A model generated the notes under the pieces. That model was not told the DNA's origin, ran no database searches, and was given only the letters and a program-made list of their open reading frames with translations. Below, piece after piece: positions 34,946-42,845 of a DNA stretch of 64,000 nucleotides. The DNA lies in contig DUDB01000020.1 in NCBI GenBank assembly GCA_012959525.1, positions 4,991-68,990 on the forward strand, given 5' to 3'. Each line of letters starts with the position of its first letter. Position 1 is the first letter of the stretch. The position numbers were made by a program, and so were the translations under genes. Source of the stretch: Planctomycetota bacterium (GTDB taxonomy: Bacteria; Planctomycetota; UBA1135; GCA-002686595).

Positions 34946-35986
34946 TTAGGGACAGAAGATGACCGTCAGGCCCTCGGATGTGTTGGAGGTGCCTGGGTCG
35001 CGAGTCCAGTACTGGAAGTGCTGCGTCTGGCCTATGCCCCAGACCTTGCCCGAGGGCAGGTTCGCCATATCCGGCGAAAAGGACACCGCCTGGGCGCTGC
35101 CAGAGTACATGACGTCCTTGCTGAAGCGCACGATCTTGCCGCTTAGGCAGAGGTTGCCGCTGCTGCCTCCGAAATTAGGGATGAAACCCGTGGCTGGCGC
35201 GAAGAGGAAGTAGCCAAACTGGTTCTTCGGCAGGCCGTCGCACTCCAGGGTGAGGTTGTTGGCGAAGATGCTGGTGCTACCGGTCGCGAAAATGTGGGCC
35301 GGGGCGCCCGTGCTGTTGACGTTCGCTGTGCAGTAGTTGGTTGACGTCTGACAATCGCTATCGCCTTCCAGGATGCCTGTCAGGGTCATGGTTGCCGTCA
35401 GGCCGCTGCCGGGATCGGTAAAGCTGAAGGTTGAAACTTGGGCGGAGGTCATGAATGCCCCGCCTGATGCGCTACTGATGGTTCCGCCAAAAGGCTGAGG
35501 CGAGCCGGATATGCCCGTCAGGTCGGTGATCGTGACGCTGCCCACCAGCGGGGTGACGGTCAGGGTGCCGGACAGGATCGTCGTGATGACCGTTGTCGCG
35601 TAGCTGCCGTCCATGGCGACGCTGAACGATGGAGTGGTGAACTCCAGGGTCATGTTCGTGATGTCAATGATCGCGAGCGGGGGTAGCCAAGCGAAAGTGT
35701 TCGGAATCTTGCCGGAGAGGTCAGGCGAAACGAGCGCGACTCCACCGGTTTTGTATTCACCGTCAGCGATGGCCCAACTGCCGCTGGAAACCTCGAGCAT
35801 GAAATTCCCGCTGAGGCCAAACTGGTTGCTGGGGTTGCCCACAATGGGACCGATCGAGGTCGAACCCGCCCAGGTGTATTGAGATGCTGCGTAGTCGAGG
35901 GTGAAGTCCAGGGGAGCCTGGGCTGTAGATGGCGCGCAGAGGGCGAGGCAGAGGGCGACGCTGGATGAGAGGCCGGAGAGGTTCAT
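34946..35986 (-). CDS. Secreted protein with planctomycete C-terminal beta domain
   Basis: Signal peptide 1-23 (SVALCLALCAPSTAQA). The N-terminal two thirds are Ser/Thr/Gly-rich beta structure of unknown type (LDFTLDYAASQYTWAGS). Residues 215-346 form a recognisable C-terminal domain: NYCTANVNSTGAPAHI, then LECDGLPKNQFGYFLF, GNLCLSGKIVRFS and HFQYWTRDPG, ending LTVIFCP. I know this pattern from many secreted proteins of marine planctomycete genomes, where it follows variable N-terminal parts and seems to act as an attachment or sorting domain; that role is conjecture. It diverges from the beta-barrel gene at 36167. Confidence 0.75.
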   Translation of the reverse strand: MNLSGLSSSVALCLALCAPSTAQAPLDFTLDYAASQYTWAGSTSIGPIVGNPSNQFGLSGNFMLEVSSGSWAIADGEYKTGGVALVSPDLSGKIPNTFAWLPPLAIIDITNMTLEFTTPSFSVAMDGSYATTVITTILSGTLTVTPLVGSVTITDLTGISGSPQPFGGTISSASGGAFMTSAQVSTFSFTDPGSGLTATMTLTGILEGDSDCQTSTNYCTANVNSTGAPAHIFATGSTSIFANNLTLECDGLPKNQFGYFLFAPATGFIPNFGGSSGNLCLSGKIVRFSKDVMYSGSAQAVSFSPDMANLPSGKVWGIGQTQHFQYWTRDPGTSNTSEGLTVIFCP

Positions 35987-36153
35987 GGGCTATGGGTTTC
36001 GCGATTGAAGGGATTCGGCAGGCCGTTGGGAGAAACAAGGGCCTGGTGCCGATTGAGGATAGAGATCAAGTGGAGGTGAGCGGATACGCGACAACAACGC
36101 GCTTAGACTCACTTCTCAAGCTACCAGACAGCCCTGATCTGCGCCAATATTGC

Positions 36154-36159
36154 TACCCT
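36154..36159 (+). promoter_or_regulatory. -10 box TACCCT, leaderless promoter
   Basis: TACCCT then seven bases to the ATG at 36167. Expected transcription start is on or one base before the start codon. Confidence 0.55.
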
Positions 36160-36166
36160 CACCCCC

Positions 36167-36904
36167 ATGAAAGGCCGGTATTTTGATGAAATCTCGCTAG
36201 GCGTCGCCTTTCTGGTAGCGGGCTGCTCTGCGGTTCAACCCCTCGCGAGGCCCGCCTGGGAGGCCCACGAGGCGGGCTCGGTGGGTTTGATAGGGCGCCT
36301 TGGGGTTTGGGATGACTTCCATGCGACGGGGCACATGGAGGCGGAGACCAACTTCGGACCAGTTGAATTCGATGTGGAGACCCAGTTGACGGGAACCCTG
36401 GGGCTGGTGGGGGGGGCGGAGGTCTTTTTGGCGGATGACGTGTCTCTTCAGTTGGGGTTGGACTACTGGCGCTTCAAACCCGACCCCATGGTCCCGTTCG
36501 AGTTCTCTGAACTTGGTGTGTTGGAGTACTTTCTGGCGACTCGCTGGACGATCCCGCAAGCGCTCTTCGGTCAGGAGCGACTGCGGCCTTTCGTGGGGGC
36601 TAGGCTGACCATGCGACCCGAGACGGCCTTCCAGTCCAAGGTCGCCCTCATACCGGGCTCTCCGCCTGCAGAGTTCCTCTTTGAGGGGGGCCCTTCCTGG
36701 AGCGCAAGCCTGGAGGCGGGCCTGAGCTATCAACTGCGGGACAACTTCGTCGGTCACTTTCAGGTGTTCTACGAGTGGCCCCTGACCGAATCGGATGACT
36801 GGGTGTCCATGGACGTCGTCCCTGGTTTCCCACCCCTGCTGTTGGATTCGGAGTTGGATTCCGGCGGGATGATGGTCCTGTTCGGCATCACGTACTTCCT
36901 CTAG
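36167..36904 (+). CDS. Outer-membrane beta-barrel-like lipoprotein, unknown function
   Basis: 245 residues. SLGVAFLVAGC is a lipoprotein signal with Cys20. The rest alternates hydrophobic and polar residues in strands (LSLQLGLDYWRF-like, LEAGLSYQLRDNFVGHFQVF) and ends in GITYFL, the aromatic terminal strand of many outer-membrane barrels. A lipidated N-terminus and a barrel are seldom combined, so one of the two readings may be wrong. The stop TAG shares CTAG 36901-36904 with the convergent PAP2 gene. Confidence 0.6.
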   Translation: MKGRYFDEISLGVAFLVAGCSAVQPLARPAWEAHEAGSVGLIGRLGVWDDFHATGHMEAETNFGPVEFDVETQLTGTLGLVGGAEVFLADDVSLQLGLDYWRFKPDPMVPFEFSELGVLEYFLATRWTIPQALFGQERLRPFVGARLTMRPETAFQSKVALIPGSPPAEFLFEGGPSWSASLEAGLSYQLRDNFVGHFQVFYEWPLTESDDWVSMDVVPGFPPLLLDSELDSGGMMVLFGITYFL

Positions 36905-37656
36905 GCGTGCATCTGGAGCTTCTGCTCCGTTGGGATGGAGCGGACGATGGGCCCGCAGAAGCGCCGCGCGCCCCAGTGCCAGGCCGTTGCACCCAACGCA
37001 ATGCCTGTAACGGCGTCGAAGATAAGATGCTGCTTGGTGAGCAAGATGCTGACCGCGAGGAAGACCCATGCAATCCAAAGGAGCCCGCGTAAGGCGCGCC
37101 GAGGTTGGTGGTGTTGCATGTAGAGCACGGCTATGAGGGTGTGGGAGACATGCAGGCTGGGCCAGGCGTTGTACGGGGGGTCGGCTCCGTGCAACCGGGC
37201 GAATGCGGCGCGCAAGAAGGGGCCGCAGGTTTCCAAGGGGACTTCGAGTTGATCGCGCAGGTCCACCTTGGCCGGAAGCAGAAGGAACACCGCGAACGAA
37301 ACGAGGGCCACCCAGATCAGGGTCTGCAGCAGCCCGATGAGGGCGCTCGTGCCGGATTCACCCTCCGGGCTGCAGAGGACGGTTGCTGGGTAATAAAGGA
37401 AATGCGTCAGATAGGGCAGGATCGCTAATGGAACCGCTGGCAGGAGCCGATCCAGGGGCAGGGTCGGATCCCAGACCACGTGATCCCGACCCCCGACCCA
37501 GTGCACAATGAGGTAATAGGCCGTTGGCATCGCCAGCGCGAAGGGCAAAAAGAGCGTCCAGCGCAAGCGCCACTCCTTCCAGTCACCGCTACGCTTGAGG
37601 ATCGGGCTCCAGCAGGCCCAGAGGCCAGTTGGGGGGTGTGTGGTCCGTCCGCTCAT
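36901..37656 (-). CDS. PAP2-superfamily membrane phosphatase
   Basis: 251 residues with five or six helices. The acid phosphatase/phosphotransferase signature is split as usual: YNAWPSLHVSHT (PSLH) and TKQHLIFDAVTGI (the His and Asp of the third motif). The spacing matches the inositol-phosphorylceramide-synthase-like branch. It would remove or transfer phosphate on a membrane lipid at the periplasmic face. ATG 37656 is eleven bases after a TAGGAT box; an earlier TTG at 37668 overlaps that box and is unlikely. Confidence 0.82.
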   Translation of the reverse strand: MSGRTTHPPTGLWACWSPILKRSGDWKEWRLRWTLFLPFALAMPTAYYLIVHWVGGRDHVVWDPTLPLDRLLPAVPLAILPYLTHFLYYPATVLCSPEGESGTSALIGLLQTLIWVALVSFAVFLLLPAKVDLRDQLEVPLETCGPFLRAAFARLHGADPPYNAWPSLHVSHTLIAVLYMQHHQPRRALRGLLWIAWVFLAVSILLTKQHLIFDAVTGIALGATAWHWGARRFCGPIVRSIPTEQKLQMHA

Positions 37657-37667
37657 CTCAATGAACA

Positions 37668-37673
37668 ATCCTA
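37668..37673 (-). promoter_or_regulatory. -10 box TAGGAT, near-leaderless promoter
   Basis: On the minus strand TAGGAT is followed by eleven bases and the ATG (37656) of the PAP2 gene; a leader of about four bases is expected. Confidence 0.45.
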
Positions 37674-37769
37674 CAGAACCCAGGATCGCATCTGCACCCG
37701 GGCTTTCCCGGGTAGATTCGGAATCTGGGGCTTCTATGACTGGAAGCCTGAAGCTCTGACTGCTAAATC

Positions 37770-39452
37770 ATGAATATGCAGCCCGAAGTCCCCACCCCAT
37801 CCCATCCCGAGCCTGGGGAAGTACTGTCCCTCGCAGAGGCTGCAGCCTGGGTTGGGGTCGGCCACCTGGCCTTGCGCACGGGCTTGGATGTGGCCGAGGT
37901 ACAGCTGCTCGCCGGCATGCGTGGTGGCCGCGCGTTGAGGCTGGTGCGAGTCTGTGACCTGCGCGCGGCTTTCCCTGCCGTTGGGCACAAGCCCAGCCCG
38001 GGGGCGGAGTGGTTCACCGAGGTCCGCCCGGAGGAGGAGGTGCCCGGAGCGCTCCTTGCCGGGCTGTCGAGGTTGCGTCCGGCCGCAGGTGACAGGCCAG
38101 CGCCTTTCATTAAGCCCACCGACCAGGATTTTGCTCCACAGGAAGCACAGGGAACCGACGAGCCAGCATCCAGGGAGACCTCGCGCTACCTGCGCCAGCA
38201 ACTGGATCGCACGCGGGCAGAGGTGACCGTTACGAAGGAAGAGAATTCTCGGCTCAAGCACGAGTTGCTGAGCTCGGCGGATGCGGTCAAGAAGTGGCTG
38301 GATTGTGTCCGCGACGATGCAGTCAAGGCGGCCCCGCCAACGCTTGAAACCGAAGGCTTGGAGGCGGCCCCGCCAACGCTCGAAACCGAAGGCGTCGAGG
38401 TGGATTCGCCCCGCCCTTCTGTCGCACCAGTGACTCGGCAGTCCCTTCCCCCTGCGCGGCACAAGGCCCTTGAGAGCGCCTCTTGGCAGCACAGGTTCAG
38501 CCTCGTCGTTGGCGTGGTACTTGTCTTGGTGGGGTTGATTGGCGGCAGTGGAATCGTGGGCGGACTTGGATGGGGGAAACGCGGACCGGCTTCGGAGCGG
38601 CATGACGCGCCTGAGCAGCAAGCCCAGATGGTTGTGACCCGAAGCGACCAGAGTCAGACGGATGCTCCCGCGGGGGGCGGCAAGGTGGTCACTGTGCCTC
38701 AGAGCACGGATCGTGAGCCGGAGCCACTGGAGGAGGCTGAATGGCAGGGGCCCTCCGACATGGCACTCATAGCACTCTTCAATGCGGGGATCCTTGACGT
38801 AGAACCCAGCACGGACCCCGAGGTGGCCGCGCCTGAGGAGACGCCTGCTCCACCCTTGGTCGCCGTTCGGTCTGCCCCCCCGATGATGGTCGCTCCAGGA
38901 AGCGCCATTCTGGCGGCGCCCCTGGCGCAGTCTGGAGAGCAGGGGGCGGGGGAGAGTTGCTTGTACTTCGCATTGACCCGCTCCGGAATGGAGGGTCGAG
39001 AGCTCATAGGGCCATGTCAGGGTGTCTGGAGCCCACGCCTGGGAGCAGTGATGGCCTCGCACCACCGGGACGATCATTGGAGCTGTCGCGGCCACGATCA
39101 CTTCGATCGCACCCTGGATGGGTCCATGGTTCGCGCTCGTGAGATGGCCATGGTCGCTAAAGCCGAAGGCTTGCTTTCCCCGCTGCTTAGCCTGCGGGTT
39201 GAGCGGAGCGCCGCAAGCATGCTGCGTGAGGAGATCCCGGTCTGGATTCAGTCCGGCTTTGAGTCGGGGCTCTTGGGGGTGGGACACATTGTTGAGCCCA
39301 TGGCTACCGCCGACCACTGGATGGTTCATTCCTGGGTGCGCTACCTCGATTTTGCTGGCGTGGAAAACCAAAGACGCTTCCGCCTCTCACTGGCACTTGG
39401 CGATGGGCCCCGCGGGGACTTTCTCTTGAGTCTGCAGTGGGAAGAAGAATGA
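37770..39452 (+). CDS. Membrane-anchored excisionase/MerR-like HTH protein with periplasmic domain
   Basis: 560 residues. Residues 18-68 (VLSLAEAAAWVGVGHLALR, then GRALRLVRVCDLRAAF) align with residues 36-85 of the protein at 31150, including the GRxxRLxRVxDLxxxF end. A coiled coil (136-180) and a 12-residue tandem repeat AAPPTLETEGLE (187-210) lead to a transmembrane helix at 243-265. The rest, about 295 residues, would be periplasmic; it has an Ala/Pro-rich linker and a folded C-terminal domain (LYFALTRSGMEG, VWIQSGFESGLLGVGHIVEP). So the layout is HTH inside, sensor-like domain outside. Function unknown. SlyX and the cyclophilin-parvulin gene follow. A 545-codon minus-strand frame over this gene is a shadow. 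Confidence 0.7.
   Translation: MNMQPEVPTPSHPEPGEVLSLAEAAAWVGVGHLALRTGLDVAEVQLLAGMRGGRALRLVRVCDLRAAFPAVGHKPSPGAEWFTEVRPEEEVPGALLAGLSRLRPAAGDRPAPFIKPTDQDFAPQEAQGTDEPASRETSRYLRQQLDRTRAEVTVTKEENSRLKHELLSSADAVKKWLDCVRDDAVKAAPPTLETEGLEAAPPTLETEGVEVDSPRPSVAPVTRQSLPPARHKALESASWQHRFSLVVGVVLVLVGLIGGSGIVGGLGWGKRGPASERHDAPEQQAQMVVTRSDQSQTDAPAGGGKVVTVPQSTDREPEPLEEAEWQGPSDMALIALFNAGILDVEPSTDPEVAAPEETPAPPLVAVRSAPPMMVAPGSAILAAPLAQSGEQGAGESCLYFALTRSGMEGRELIGPCQGVWSPRLGAVMASHHRDDHWSCRGHDHFDRTLDGSMVRAREMAMVAKAEGLLSPLLSLRVERSAASMLREEIPVWIQSGFESGLLGVGHIVEPMATADHWMVHSWVRYLDFAGVENQRRFRLSLALGDGPRGDFLLSLQWEEE
38328..38399 (+). repeat. 36-bp tandem duplication inside the HTH protein gene
   Basis: Units 38328-38363 and 38364-38399 differ at three positions by eye and encode AAPPTLETEGLE and AAPPTLETEGVE. 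It extends the linker before the transmembrane helix and is in frame. Confidence 0.85.
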
Positions 39453-39523
39453 TTCGCTCCCCAGAGCAGGTCGCGCCGTCAACGCTCGTCCGGTCACTTC
39501 GGCTCCCTCACATCTCTGCCTGG

Positions 39524-39529
39524 TAGCCT
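39524..39529 (+). promoter_or_regulatory. Possible -10 box TAGCCT before slyX
   Basis: TAGCCT ends five bases before the TTG at 39535. It would make slyX leaderless from that codon and rules out the TTG at 39529 for such a transcript. Confidence 0.35.
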
Positions 39530-39741
39530 TGACTTTGGATATCCAAGAACGAGTGACGGAATTGGAAAGCAAGTTGACCTTTCAGGAGGCCACGAGCGAC
39601 TCCCTTAGTGAGGTCATTGTCGCTCTCGAGGGGAGGCTTGAGGTCCTGGAGAAGCGACTGCGCCTTGTGGAGGCGCGGGGCTCCGGGGGGAGTGACGGGG
39701 AGGAACCCGACCCGCTCAATGAGCGTCCGCCCCATTATTGA
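39529..39741 (+). CDS. slyX: SlyX-family protein
   Basis: A 70-residue protein: ERVTELESKLTFQEATSDSL at the N-terminus, a heptad-rich middle (VIVALEGRLEVLEKRLRLVE) and the C-terminal PPHY that is characteristic of SlyX. SlyX proteins are short coiled coils of uncertain role, named from a host-lysis locus. The start is TTG. Two are possible: 39529 overlaps a TAGCCT box (39524-39529), while 39535 stands five bases after it and fits the leaderless pattern of this window. The downstream PPIase gene begins 73 bases later. Confidence 0.85.
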   Translation: MTLDIQERVTELESKLTFQEATSDSLSEVIVALEGRLEVLEKRLRLVEARGSGGSDGEEPDPLNERPPHY

Positions 39742-39814
39742 TTATGGCTGGCTCCCGTCCGTCATTGATGACGATGTGTTTGGTCCCGGGCGGGAGCAGG
39801 TCAAGCTGAGAGCG

Positions 39815-41062
39815 ATGGTTGGATCTCTCCCATTCGGCGGGTTGGGCGTCGCCCCCTGGCTCCTCCTGATAGCGGGTTGCTCCCCTGGGGGTGAGGCTAC
39901 ACCGGTCTCAGGGAATGGCACCGTTATCGGTGGGGATCGTTTCGCCCCGGGGATGGGGATTGAAGATTCTGAGCTGGCTGAATATTGGGTTGAGTTCGAG
40001 TGCTCCGCCGATGGCGTTGCCCTGGGAACGCTGGCCTTCGAGTTGTTCACCCAGGAGGCTCCCCACAGCACCCGCGCCTTCATGCGGCTTGTGGATCTGG
40101 GCACCTACCAAGGCACCTTGATCAATCGGGTCGAGAGGGAATTCGTCCTGCAGGGCGGCGGAGATGCACTGCGCCCTGATCCACTGGGGCTCGCGGGGCA
40201 GATTGGCCCAGCAGGAATGGCCAGGGAACATCATTATGGAGTTCTTGGATGGGCTTCTCCGGCGGCTCGGGAGTTCATCATCTGCCTTGCGGAATCGCCG
40301 CTGGTATGGGCACTGGACCATCAAGGTCAGGTGCCTCTGGGCCGCTTGATTTCGGGTGTGGCCGTACTCGAGGAGCTGGCGAATGTCGTAACGAGCCACA
40401 GTTCCGATAATCAGCGATCGGTTCCCGTGGCCGCACTGCGGTTTGACGGAGCGCGTGTCTTGAAAGGGGGGCGGCCTGCCGCCGAGCCCATCGTGCGGCC
40501 CAGGCCTGACCTTCAAGGAGAGCCGGAGCGTGTGGGGGTGCGGCACATTCGGATCTCCTTCCGTGGGCGGGGGCGAGGACAGGAGCGTGGGGTGACGCGT
40601 ACGAGAGAGGAGGCGGAGCAGCTTGCTCGGGAGGTGCTTTCCCGGCTTCAGTCAGGAGAGGTCTCCTTCGCCGAGGCCGCAGGGCGCTGGTCTGAGGATC
40701 CACCTCTGCCCACAACAGGTGAGCCCGTGCTGCGACGCATCAGCAACTTTGGTGTGGTGGACATACCTGCGCAGCGCGCGCGCCAAGATGCGCCGAGGAG
40801 GCTCAATTCCTACATTGGTGAACTGGGACTTCGTTTGCGGAGCGGGGAGTTGAGCCGGGACGATGTCCTACTCCTGCAGGAGCAGAAGGCCTTAGAGATA
40901 GGCGAGTGGGTCCAAGCGACTGCACTAGACAGACGCGAGGAGGTCAATTCGCCAGCCTATACGGAGGTTGCCTTCTCGTTGAGGGTGGGCGAAGTGGGCT
41001 TGGTGGAATTCGATCGGTTTCGATGCCCAGACGGTTGGTATCTGGTGGAGAGGGTGCTGTAG
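39815..41062 (+). CDS. Cyclophilin-parvulin fusion, lipoprotein peptidyl-prolyl isomerase
   Basis: From ATG 39815 the protein of 415 residues starts with a lipoprotein signal (PWLLLIAGCSPGG). Residues about 45-205 are cyclophilin-like: ALGTLAFELFTQEAPHSTRAF, GTLINRVEREFVLQGGGDAL and VPLGRLISGVAVLEEL follow the family order (the F-H-R-x5-Q-G-G core is degraded: NRVEREFVLQGG). Residues 235-415 are parvulin-like: VRHIRISFRG, EEAEQLAREVLSRLQSGE, FAEAAGRWSEDP and at the end TEVAFSLRVGEVG with CPDGWYLVERV. About 80 residues separate the two parvulin halves, more than usual. Both folds isomerise prolyl bonds; as an envelope lipoprotein it could be a chaperone. Longer upstream frame overlaps slyX. 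Confidence 0.8.
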   Translation: MVGSLPFGGLGVAPWLLLIAGCSPGGEATPVSGNGTVIGGDRFAPGMGIEDSELAEYWVEFECSADGVALGTLAFELFTQEAPHSTRAFMRLVDLGTYQGTLINRVEREFVLQGGGDALRPDPLGLAGQIGPAGMAREHHYGVLGWASPAAREFIICLAESPLVWALDHQGQVPLGRLISGVAVLEELANVVTSHSSDNQRSVPVAALRFDGARVLKGGRPAAEPIVRPRPDLQGEPERVGVRHIRISFRGRGRGQERGVTRTREEAEQLAREVLSRLQSGEVSFAEAAGRWSEDPPLPTTGEPVLRRISNFGVVDIPAQRARQDAPRRLNSYIGELGLRLRSGELSRDDVLLLQEQKALEIGEWVQATALDRREEVNSPAYTEVAFSLRVGEVGLVEFDRFRCPDGWYLVERVL

Positions 41063-41124
41063 GCCCTACTGCGTAGGAAATGCCGGGTAGGGTCTGGCAG
41101 GCCAAGGATGGGTCGGTTCGAATG

Positions 41125-41170
41125 TCCTCTCTCTCTCTCCTCTCTCTCCTCTCTCTCCTCTCTCTCCTCT
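41125..41170 (+). repeat. Pyrimidine-only tandem repeat, unit CTCTCTCCT
   Basis: A 46-base run of only C and T with four or so copies of a 9-bp unit. It lies between the fusion PPIase gene and the basic small protein gene, about 85 bases before the latter. Such tracts slip during replication and can form triplex DNA. Confidence 0.85.
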
Positions 41171-41253
41171 AGTCTCCTGCCCTGGGCGTCGTACCCTTGG
41201 CTTGGAGCATGCCCCACCTGCGAGCCATCTCCGCTCGTTGAGGGCAAAACCAC

Positions 41254-41571
41254 ATGGCCAAAAAGAAAGTGTTGTCGCCGAAGAAGCACCGTTCCGCTGA
41301 GGAGCGCATTTCCGAACTTGAGGCACAGATTCGCGAGGTTAAGGACCGCGCGAAATTGCGTGAGCTCAAGAAATCAGTTTCGGTTCGCCGGACGCTGAGT
41401 ATCGTGAAGTCAATCGACAAGGGGATGGCCGAGGCGTTGGAGGAGGACAATTCGCCTCTACGCCACGCCTTGGCGGATGCACGCCGCGCCATCCAGGGAT
41501 ACGCGGTGCACGCGGGTGTTCCGATTCCGAAGGGCAAAATGCCCCGTGGACGACGACCCAGCCGGGAATAG
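41254..41571 (+). CDS. Small, very basic helical protein, unknown function
   Basis: 105 residues; MAKKKVLSPKKHRSAEER at the start and PKGKMPRGRRPSRE at the end are strongly basic. The middle is a coiled coil (ISELEAQIREVKDRAKLREL). No signal peptide. Basic tails on both sides of a helical core suggest nucleic-acid or ribosome binding; I do not recognise a family. No clear ribosome binding site or -10 box is close to the ATG. Confidence 0.65.
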   Translation: MAKKKVLSPKKHRSAEERISELEAQIREVKDRAKLRELKKSVSVRRTLSIVKSIDKGMAEALEEDNSPLRHALADARRAIQGYAVHAGVPIPKGKMPRGRRPSRE

Positions 41572-41647
41572 GCGTGCCGGCCGCGAGCAGCATGTTTTAG
41601 TCTAGGGTTCATGTTCTCACCCCCCTGGGTCGGAGACTGCGTTCCGG

Positions 41648-41653
41648 TAGACT
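41648..41653 (+). promoter_or_regulatory. -10 box TAGACT, leaderless promoter
   Basis: TAGACT then seven bases (T and six G) to the ATG at 41661. The G-run could also act as a ribosome binding site if transcription starts further upstream. Confidence 0.5.
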
Positions 41654-41660
41654 TGGGGGG

Positions 41661-42755
41661 ATGAAAGAGTCTCCCTCTCTTGCCTGTAAGCCGCGCAGCC
41701 TCATGGGTGCGCCAAGGGTGTCGCCGAGTCACTTGCTGGGCTTCGCTCTTGCCGCGCTGGGTTTGTGTTTACCGGGTACGGGGCAGCGGTCTTCTCCAGC
41801 TCGCGTGCAGGATCTCGTTGCCGACACGCTTCCGGAAGTGTTGCCGGATCAAGCCCCCATGGGGTTGGAGGCTGACGCTGCGCTCATCGTGGTGGAATCT
41901 GATCCAGATGGGGCCTGGCTCGCCATCGGGCGCCGGTTGTTCTTTGATCCCGTGCTCTCCTCTGATCGCACGGTCGCCTGCGCATCCTGCCATCAGCCTG
42001 GGCACGGCTTCGCAGATCCGCGGCCCCTCTCGGTGGGGGTTGAGGGTCGGATCACTCTGCGCCACGCTCCCACTCTGCTGAATCGTGCCCTGGGGAAGAC
42101 CTTCATGTGGGATGGACGGGCCGCCACGCTAGAGGAGCAGGTTCTGCAGCCCATCGTGAACCCCCTGGAAATGGACCTCTCCTTGGAGCAGGCCTTGACC
42201 CGCCTCGCTTCGGATGAGAGCTACGCCGCAGGGTTCAGGCGGCTTACCGGTGGAGCTCCTACCGAGGTGGACTTGAGCCGGGCCCTGGCCACGTTCGTGC
42301 GCCACCTCTGGCATGCCGGCAGTGCCGTGGATCGCTTCCGGTCGGGAGACGTGGGCGTCCTGTCCCCTGAGGAAAAGGCGGGCATGTGGATCTACGAGAG
42401 CCGTGGAGGATGTTGGCGCTGCCACGGCGGCGCTAATTTTACGGACGAGGACTTCCACAATACGGGGATTGGAGTTCGGGACGGGGTGGCCCTTCCTGGC
42501 CGCATGGGGTTTACGGGGGAGGATCGTGATCGCGGCGCGTTCAAGACACCGACTCTTCGAGGGCTCACCCTCACCGGTCCGTACATGCACGATGGGAGTC
42601 TCGCCAGCTTGGAGGAGGTCATCAAGTTCTATCGCCGGGGTGGGGAACCCAATCCTTACCTGGATGAAAACCTGCGCCCACTAGAACTCACGGATCAGGA
42701 TGTCATCAACCTAGGGGCCTTCTTGAGGGCGCTCTCGAGGGTAGACGGCAAGTAG
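41661..42755 (+). CDS. Di-haem cytochrome c peroxidase family protein
   Basis: 364 residues with a signal peptide (core LLGFALAALGLCLPG, residues 24-40). Two c-type haem sites: CASCHQPGHGF near residue 108 and CWRCHGG near 252. Around them are RTVACASCH, APTLLNRALGKTFMWDGRA (family motif with Trp/Asp), FKTPTLRGLTLTGPYMHDGS (second-haem ligand Met/His region). Length and order match MauG/CcpA-type peroxidases. It reduces peroxide or oxidises a partner in the periplasm. It appears to be a single-gene unit with its own leaderless promoter. Confidence 0.93.
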   Translation: MKESPSLACKPRSLMGAPRVSPSHLLGFALAALGLCLPGTGQRSSPARVQDLVADTLPEVLPDQAPMGLEADAALIVVESDPDGAWLAIGRRLFFDPVLSSDRTVACASCHQPGHGFADPRPLSVGVEGRITLRHAPTLLNRALGKTFMWDGRAATLEEQVLQPIVNPLEMDLSLEQALTRLASDESYAAGFRRLTGGAPTEVDLSRALATFVRHLWHAGSAVDRFRSGDVGVLSPEEKAGMWIYESRGGCWRCHGGANFTDEDFHNTGIGVRDGVALPGRMGFTGEDRDRGAFKTPTLRGLTLTGPYMHDGSLASLEEVIKFYRRGGEPNPYLDENLRPLELTDQDVINLGAFLRALSRVDGK

Positions 42756-42845
42756 GCAGGGCGTTCAATGTGATGGGGCGTTGCGGGGTTTGTGCCGGCG
42801 CTCCATACTCGTCGAGCCCGTTTCTACCCACACCCCTACGCAGCC

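Noticed and set aside
37734-39371. 545-codon open frame on the minus strand
   Set aside because: It lies wholly antisense to the HTH protein, has no signal, motif or ribosome site, and such frames are common opposite GC-rich genes.
41115-41122. GGTTCGAA resembling a tRNA T-loop
   Set aside because: No acceptor, D or anticodon stems can be drawn around it; it runs into the CT tract.
41125-41170. CRISPR-like array
   Set aside because: Units are only 9 bases with no spacers.
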